A DNA stretch of 64,000 nt from Daphnia pulex (Eukaryota > Arthropoda > Branchiopoda > Diplostraca > Daphniidae), in contig NC_060018.1 in NCBI RefSeq assembly GCF_021134715.1, forward strand, positions 12,479,501 to 12,543,500. The letters are read 5' to 3'. Made by a program: the position numbers and the translations under genes. This document shows positions 57,763 through 64,000 of this stretch, piece after piece. The notes below the pieces were generated by a model. That model was not told where the DNA came from and searched no databases. It was given only the letters and a program-made list of their open reading frames with translations. Position 1 is the first letter of the stretch, and the number at the start of each line of letters is the position of its first letter.

Positions 57763-59553
57763 TTAATCCAATCCTTTTGACTGCTCCAGATTTGTCAGCA
57801 GCAGGTCACGAGAGACCGCCTTTTCCAACGCAACCAGTTTTCCTGGAAACAAGTAACATTAAAAAAGAAAGAATGTAAATATCCTAGTTCGTCAAATGAA
57901 ACAAAATTGACTTCTCACCCATAACTGCACGCCTTCCATTGGGATGATTGCGATCGAGTCGCTGCTTCATGAAGATCCATTGGTGATCAAAGTAGCGGCA
58001 ATCAATGATGCAGCCGTCCAACTTCCGAGTTTCGTCCGTCAGAGTAATCTGGTCGTGAAGTATTTCTCTCCGAAATGGGCCCCCTACATGAAGTTCAGCT
58101 TTTTTTGGCCTAACAAGAAAACGAAGAATAAAAATAGAACTATCTAATGAAAGAATAATCTCAAAATGAGCAGTTAACTCACTCTTTAACTCCTTTGGGA
58201 ATTTTGAGACGAAAGCTGCACTCCTGCAGGTCCCCTTCCTGCCACTGGACGCTGTCTTCATTGGTAAAGCTTCTGTAGAGCTGAAAAAGAACCATTTGAT
58301 TATAAAATTACGATAACAATAACGCGCAAGTGACTGTCTATCCTTTTTCCGAGGGTAAAAGACTAGCGAACGATACGGATATTTGTAACGTTCGACGAAT
58401 TCAGGAGACAAGTAATTTTCCGTTTGATGGGCTTCGTGGTACTCGACAATATCCAAATCAAACGCCTCTTTCTCCTCGGATCTCATCCGGTTTTTCGTGG
58501 AAAACATTCGCGGTTTCATAATTTCGCCCTGTTACAAATAGAAATGAGTTCATGTTTGACTGGATTTGTACAAGCAGATTAATTATTACTTACCCTCACA
58601 AAAGCGATTCGCTGAAGAATGCTCGAGTTGGTCAGATCCTTCCCGTTGCATCTGATTGCGTCACAAATGACAAAAGTCAATTTTCTAGTCGTTCCATCTT
58701 CTCCGTTTCCTTCACAGCTGGCGTCAGCACCGTTTGATTTTTCTCTTGTTACGATGCCATCTAGAAGGGTGTCGGTGATGGGGCGACCGTCGAACGATTC
58801 CATCTTGATGGCGTGATCCTCGTCGACACGGAAGATGTGCTGCGTCATGTTCTCCAGGAAAATATCGCCGGAAGGATCGACGTAGAGAAAGAAGCGGGGT
58901 CCAGTTGGTTTCGGGGCCACCACGTAAGGCTCCGATGCAAGTAAATGGACGTTATCCGTTGATAACGAAACGGGCCACATTGCCGAAAAGAAATCATCTT
59001 TTCCGTTGGGAATAAATTTGCCTAAACGCACTTGAATTTGACGGACCAGGTCAAAGTCATTCACGAGATGGACACCTTCCACTTCTTCGCCCTCAAGAAA
59101 TTTCGTGTCCGGATTGATCCGAGAGAACGTCCCGCTAAAAAAATTAAAACGTGTTAAGTTTTATTTATTTATGTTTTCGGTTAATAAATGTAAAACTATT
59201 GGGCAATAACGGGATCACCATGCCAGCTAGCATAAGAACATTTGAAATCTAGTGTTAAATTGCCACGAATCGCATTACAGAACAGAATTTGAAACTCATA
59301 GTAGGCTACAGCAACTAGCCATGGTGTCATTCGACGCTAACTTAAAATTTATTGCTATAACAAATATCGTGAAATCTTACATGATCTAAAAGTTCCTATG
59401 AAGTTAGTAAATAAGTAACAAAAAAAAAAAATTGTAACATTCACGTTAAACTTGGCGTTAAGTATTTCGATTAAACTCTCACCTCGGCGGTGCCTTATTC
59501 CGCCCACTTCCTCCGGATCCATCGCGTAAATACTTTGATCGAGATCCTTCCAT
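57763..59553 (-). CDS. mRNA-capping guanylyltransferase-like protein, copy B
   Basis: Exons by homology with copy A are 59553-59483, 59134-58594, 58528-58343, 58280-58183, 58109-57919 and 57842-57763, giving 388 residues if spliced the same way. Motif I is again KPTGPR, and motif IIIa again TDTLLDGIV, so the degraded catalytic site predates the duplication. The third exon in copy A ends AAG|GTTTGA, but here the sequence is AAG|GATAGA, so the canonical donor is gone. The exon then stays open through both following introns to 57884, in the wrong frame for exon 4 but the right frame for exon 5. Either a new donor is used (GTCACT, 8 bases on), the intron is retained, or this copy is dying. Other splice sites are intact. 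Confidence 0.7.
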
Positions 59554-60698
59554 CTTCTCAAAAATTTCCACTCAATTTGCTTGATTTAATTAATCACACT
59601 TTAAAATCGGCAAAATTCAAATTGAGAGGTAATCAAACACGGACTTGCGTTCACTTCCAATAATTTTCGAGACGACTTTTAAGACGCAGCTTTCCCCCTC
59701 GGAGTTTGGAATTACACTGATAAAGCGCTACTATTTGGAATTGAAATGGCGTCTCACAGAAAGTGGACCCAAGGGACCAATGGGGTGAGATGTAACTATT
59801 ATCGTGTGATGACGACAGGATGACGACAACATAGCGCCACCCGTGGGAATGCGAAAACGAGAAATCGAAAAACGTCGGCCTGAACAAACAACACCGAGTC
59901 GTGGGAAACATCGAAAAGAACTTTTTAGCCTATGCATAACATTCTGGCACCTTGGCCCGTTACAGAGACACAAGTGCCATGTTCTCTAAACGTTTTGGCT
60001 GATAATGAAACGAGAAACGCTTATTATACTTGAAAGTGGAAACCGGCAAAAAACAAACAAACAGGCCAAGTCATTCTATAACTCGTAAATGGGCATAAAT
60101 GGGTTAAAATTGTCTTGATTAACATGACGTAAGATATGCCTAAACCAATTTAAGACAAAATTTGGACAAATTAAACGTCTTCTAAACAGCTACATTTAAG
60201 ATGAAAAGATTTCATTCGAATTTGAAAAGATAATCTCGTTCAAGGAACAGCAAATGCGACGTTGGCAGCTGTTAGTACAAGAAAGATAAAAAATCCGAAT
60301 AAAATGTTATTTTCCCGGCTAATAATTTTTCAGTGTTGTTGTTGCACGTGAAAAATATTTGTTGGGGGTTCGTTAACTTGGAAACCTTGAAACATTTTTC
60401 TACGCAGCTGATGGACACGTGGGGGCTCTGGTCTTCGTGTATTCAGTTGTTCATGCAAAGTCTTGGCCTCCGGTAGTTGTAAGCTCTGGGCTCATGGTCA
60501 AATGGTCAAATAACAGTATTTTTCACGTTTTCAAGTAACGTTGGCAATTTTCGGCTTTATAATATGCAGTCTAGTGTGCGGGGAATCCTCGTTATTGTTG
60601 TTGGAGAAGTGAAGCAGCTAGTACAAGTTACTCTGTCGTGCTGAAAACATCACACTTGGGATTTGGAAAGCCACGAGATCTTGTTGGTTATTATCGCA
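59554..60698. promoter_or_regulatory. Divergent region between capping-like gene B and the reductase
   Basis: 1.1 kb between divergent start codons; both promoters should lie here. It is conserved in the left unit, even though that unit has lost the reductase start. Confidence 0.5.
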
Positions 60699-62678
60699 AT
60701 GGCGGATATCAGCATCCAGCATTTTTATGGAGGTCGATCTGTTTTTGTTACTGGAGTTACCGGATTTATGGGCAAAGTCTTGGTCGAAAAACTTCTCAGA
60801 TCTTGTTCGGATATAGACAAAATTTACCTTTTGATCAGAACTAAACGTGAAGTGATCCCCAGCACTCGTCTACGGGAATTGATAACCAACAGCCAGGTAT
60901 AATATTTCAGAGTTTACTATTGGAATAGTTGAATAGCTTTTTTTGTAATTGTATGATGCGTTTCTTGGTGTGTTAAAAGGCGTTTGAATGGCTACGACAA
61001 AATCAACCCGATGCCTTAAAAAAGTTGATTCCAATCAGCGGTGACGTGTCATTATCGAATCTTGGCATTTCACCAACCGACATGCGAGAACTTATTGACA
61101 ATGTCTCTGTCGTTTTCCATCTGGCAGCTAGAGTCAAGCTCGATAATAATCTCAGGGAGGCCATGGATTGTAACGTTAAAGGACCAAAACGAGTGCTCAT
61201 CCTCTGTCAACAATTAAAGAATCTGAAGGTTCATTATTACAAATTCATTTCATCCATTTAATATTTATTTTAATCCTATTTTGATACACACAGGTGTTGG
61301 TTCATGTTTCTACCACTTACAGTAATGTGGATAAAAAAGAGCTGGCTGAGCAGATTTATCCCGCATCGCTCGATCCCCAAAAGCTGATGGATTTGGTGGA
61401 CTCGATGGACGACCATTTGTTAGCCAGCTCCACTAAACAGTATTAATCCTAAAGGATTTTCCTTGGGGTCAGCCTAATTAATCAACAAATTCAAATATTT
61501 TGCGGCAGATTAATTGGAAATTTTCCAAACGTTTATGCTTACACAAAAGCTCTCGGTGAGAATATACTATTGAGGATCTAGCTCAATGTGAAGGCAGACT
61601 TCCTCTAGTGATTGTTCGACCTTCCATTGTCATTGCTGCAATAAGGGAACCCATACCTGGCTGGGTGGATGATTTTAATGGCCACAGTGGTAAACTGACT
61701 ATCGTATAGAATAGGAGGAAAAGAAAAAGTAATGTTGTTTTATTTTCCTTATGACAGGTGTACTAGCTGGAATGTTGAAAGGATTTATAAATACTGTCAA
61801 AGCTAATGCTGAACTCATCACCGACTTGATGCCAGTTGACATTCCAATTAATCTGATGATAGCTGCAGCTTGGGATAAAGGAATTTGCGAAGAGTATACA
61901 GCTTTGATCATAGTTGATTTAATAACGAACAATAATTGTAATCTTTTCTAGATCAAACGAGTCGATATCGGTGTATAACTGCGCATCTGGGACACTGAAT
62001 CCTATTAGATGGTGGGAATTCAAACTTTGGGGTATGCGTGCCTTCGATAAGTTTCCTTGCAAAGAAATGATGAGATGCCCCGGCGTCAAACTACGAACCA
62101 ACAATCTGATTTATGAAATTGAACTTGCACTGTATCATAAAATACCGGCCTTCTTTATGGATGCAGTCACCCGGTTGAGTGGCAAGAAACCTTTTCTGGT
62201 GAGTGATGGCCTGTGCACCTAACTTATGTGACACTTGATTTTATGTTTCCTTGTGTATTTCAGACTCGGCTGTACCAGAGAACGCATAAGGTTATGTCAT
62301 GTGTGGAATTTTACAATCTTCGTGAATGGCAATTTGTCAGCCGCAACGCTTCCTATTTGATGGGCAAGATGTCAGATGATGACCGAAACACTTTCAACTT
62401 TGACGTGCGACAAATCGACTGGGAATCCTACTTGGAGGTTTACGTTTCAGGAGTTCGACAATTTCTAATCAAAGACGACCTGGGCACATTACCTGCTGCG
62501 AGAAATAACTTGAAACGGTAAGTGCAAAAGTAGTTTGGTATTGTAAATGTAAACAGCAACGTGAACGTTTCTTTTTGGGTGCAGGATGAAACGATTCAGA
62601 GCCCTGGTTCGTCTTTTCATGTTGGGGTTAGTATTGTTTTTCTTCTACGCTATCTGGTGGAACTTGTTTACCAATTAG
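60699..62678 (+). CDS. Fatty acyl-CoA reductase, with one frameshift
   Basis: The family reduces fatty acyl-CoA to fatty alcohols at ER or peroxisome membranes, for wax or ether lipids. Exons are 60699-60896, 60980-61228, 61294-61439, 61509-61689, 61758-61893, 61952-62198, 62264-62517 and 62585-62678, about 502 residues. The Rossmann motif is TGVTGFMG (about 18-25). [20 protein letters not shown], the active-site YAYTK and VIVRPSIV follow, with the sterile domain ([15 protein letters not shown] to [18 protein letters not shown]) and a C-terminal helix ([19 protein letters not shown]). In exon 4, between YTKALGEN and [12 protein letters not shown] near 61570, one base seems lost, creating a stop (TAG) in the old frame. 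All other junctions and phases are intact, so this is a very young pseudogene, a strain difference or a sequence error. Confidence 0.8.
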
Positions 62679-63009
62679 TTTGTGATTTGTGTTCATGTTA
62701 AGCAACACAGATTTTTTTTTCGATGTCGTTTAAAGTATTTAGGGGGTGGATATAAGGATCTTGTTTTACTCAAATGACTAGCACGTACAATTCTTGTTGT
62801 AATTGTTATTATTGGGTTTTTTAGACATACATTATTAGAGGTAATTATAAAATAAATATCAAATAATCAAATGGTGATTTATTAAAATGATCATCTACAT
62901 GCATTGGTTGCCTCAGAAATGGACTGAAATATTAATTTCGTTGGGCACTATTAGAATATTTCCCGGCCTACTTTTTAATTGGAAAAGCCATGCATTTCTA
63001 TTTTTACAA

Positions 63010-64000
63010 TCAATAATTTCGTTCCTCTGGTTTAAGATTGACCAACGTTTCACTGATATCCCACAATTTTTTAGCTAGACCCACATCCATGGCCATCGGG
63101 GAAGTTTTTGTGATCTAAGAATAGTAACCAAAATGATGTGAATCATTCAATCGTATCAGCAACTGTTAGGTAGCTATTCCTTTTTTTTTTTACCTTGCAA
63201 TCAGTGAAATATTCTCCGGTAATGTCAGCTACTTCGTCAGCTACAGCCAGGTGAATAGTGGTCTGCGCACCTTGTTTGGCATTCTGAAATCAGGAAGTTT
63301 CAAATGAACTTGCGCTTAATTGGCATGCCGTTTTTTTTTTTTTTTGTGTCGCATGTGACTAACCTTGAAGAAAGGGGCGATACAGGCGGTAATAATTTTG
63401 ACTTCTATTTATAAAACAAAATTGAGAAATCAATGAGCGTAATTAAATCGTACGACTTCTGTCAACTGTTTTCGTTACATACTAAAAGTAGCGTTGCGCA
63501 ATATATCAGTTTTTACAGGTCCCGGGCACAAACAATTAATCGTCACTCCTGTGTGGGCAAATTAAAAATTTCATAAAGATTTTGCAAAGTACGTCGTAGT
63601 CTAATACCAACCAAATTTGGAAATCATGGGTGCGAGGTGACGAGTAAATAGAACTTGGCTTAACTTTGAACAACAGTATCTGAAAAAAAAAAAGAAAAGA
63701 ATTTTAACTCCGTTCATAATAATAACAGTGGCGGTCTGAAAAATTGTATGAGCTATTATTATACACTGCGTTGTGGACATCGTTCTTGCAAGATATCACT
63801 GAATTCAAATTATTCAAGTCAAACGTTTTCGTCATAGTGTGAGCGACGGAAGAAACATTGATGATGCGGGAAGGAGCCGTTTTTTTCAAAATTCCTGTTT
63901 CTTTTCAAAATCAAAATTTCTGTGTTTCAAAATCGATGGCCGTCTCTTTTCCGATTCCCGTATTGGCTCCGGTGATGATGACCGTTTTGCCCGTCAGTTT
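63010..64000 (-). pseudogene. Short-chain dehydrogenase/reductase (retinol dehydrogenase type), apparently missing its middle; partial
   Basis: Minus-strand pieces, in order: 64000 to about 63945 (KLTGKTVIITGANTGIGKET, the NAD-binding TGxxxGxG), about 63886-63765 (KKTAPSRIINVSSVAHTMTK, FDLNNLNS), 63679-63612 (catalytic YCCSK, then VLFTRHLAPM), 63548-63483 (VTINCLCPGPVKTD), 63404-63364 (APFFK), 63283-63194 (QGAQTTIHLAVADEV, TGEYFTDCK) and 63114-63010 (TSPMAMDVGLAKKLWDIS to the stop). The last five junctions are GT-AG with consistent phases. Between AIDF and KKTAPSRI only about 50 AT-rich bases remain, with two in-frame stops and a repeated ATTTTGAAA. About 110 residues of the usual fold, including the NNAG region, belong there. 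The gene start lies just outside the window. Confidence 0.7.

Larger units (their letters stand above)
55289..63830. repeat. Tandem segmental duplication, right unit
   Basis: The left edge GTTTAAATCACTGTAATGC (55288 onward) matches GTTTAAAAAATCGCTGTAAT at 48986. The right edge runs into the dehydrogenase gene, where TTCAAATTATTCAAGTCAAA (63801) matches 55262 of the left unit. The units are head to tail. Confidence 0.9.

Noticed and set aside
1-64000. Retroviral, LTR, Polinton or LINE remnants and CRISPR-like arrays
   Set aside because: No polymerase, integrase, capsid or envelope-like frame was found, and no long terminal repeats or regularly spaced repeats.

Overview
The window looks like nuclear DNA of a branchiopod crustacean, most likely a Daphnia-type water flea. 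Protein-coding genes are cut by very short GT-AG introns (mostly 55-90 bases). The gene set is arthropod: Fasciclin 3, Lachesin, an insect-type chitinase, ionotropic receptors and fatty acyl-CoA reductase. Intergenic DNA is AT-rich with many homopolymer and dinucleotide runs. I saw no reverse transcriptase, gag, integrase or CRISPR-like sequence. The only mobile element I can support is one short palindromic MITE.

Region 1 (1-8 kb): the 3' end of a PP4 regulatory subunit 4 gene (PPP4R4) on the plus strand, with two alternative C-terminal exons. It converges on a minus-strand gene for a secreted protein with two SOUL heme-binding-type domains. Region 2 (11-32 kb): three immunoglobulin adhesion genes, all on the minus strand: Fasciclin 3 with two alternative cytoplasmic tails, a shortened GPI-anchored Lachesin paralog, and full Lachesin. 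Fas3 and Lachesin are both septate-junction/neural proteins in Drosophila. Region 3 (32.7-34.3 kb): a membrane-anchored GH18 chitinase, divergent from Lachesin.

Region 4 (34.6-46 kb): seven near-identical tRNA-Arg(ACG) genes in both orientations. They are interleaved with two ionotropic-receptor genes that share an exon plan, a secreted orphan gene, and a secreted DNA/RNA non-specific nuclease gene that carries two frameshifts.

Region 5 (47.8-64 kb): one unrecognised nuclear-type gene, then a tandem segmental duplication with its junction near 55,288. Each unit carries an intronless membrane-anchored MIF4G-domain gene, an mRNA-capping-type guanylyltransferase gene whose catalytic motifs are degraded, a fatty acyl-CoA reductase and a short-chain dehydrogenase. 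The copies have decayed differently. The left one keeps only the 3' ends of the reductase and dehydrogenase genes and has lost the MIF4G acidic tail. The right one has lost a splice donor in the capping-like gene, has a frameshift in the reductase, and seems to lack the middle of the dehydrogenase. The paired cap/translation-type genes with a dead-looking active site are the most unusual system in the window.

Exon boundaries were placed by eye from splice sites, reading phase and family similarity. No alignment or search was run.
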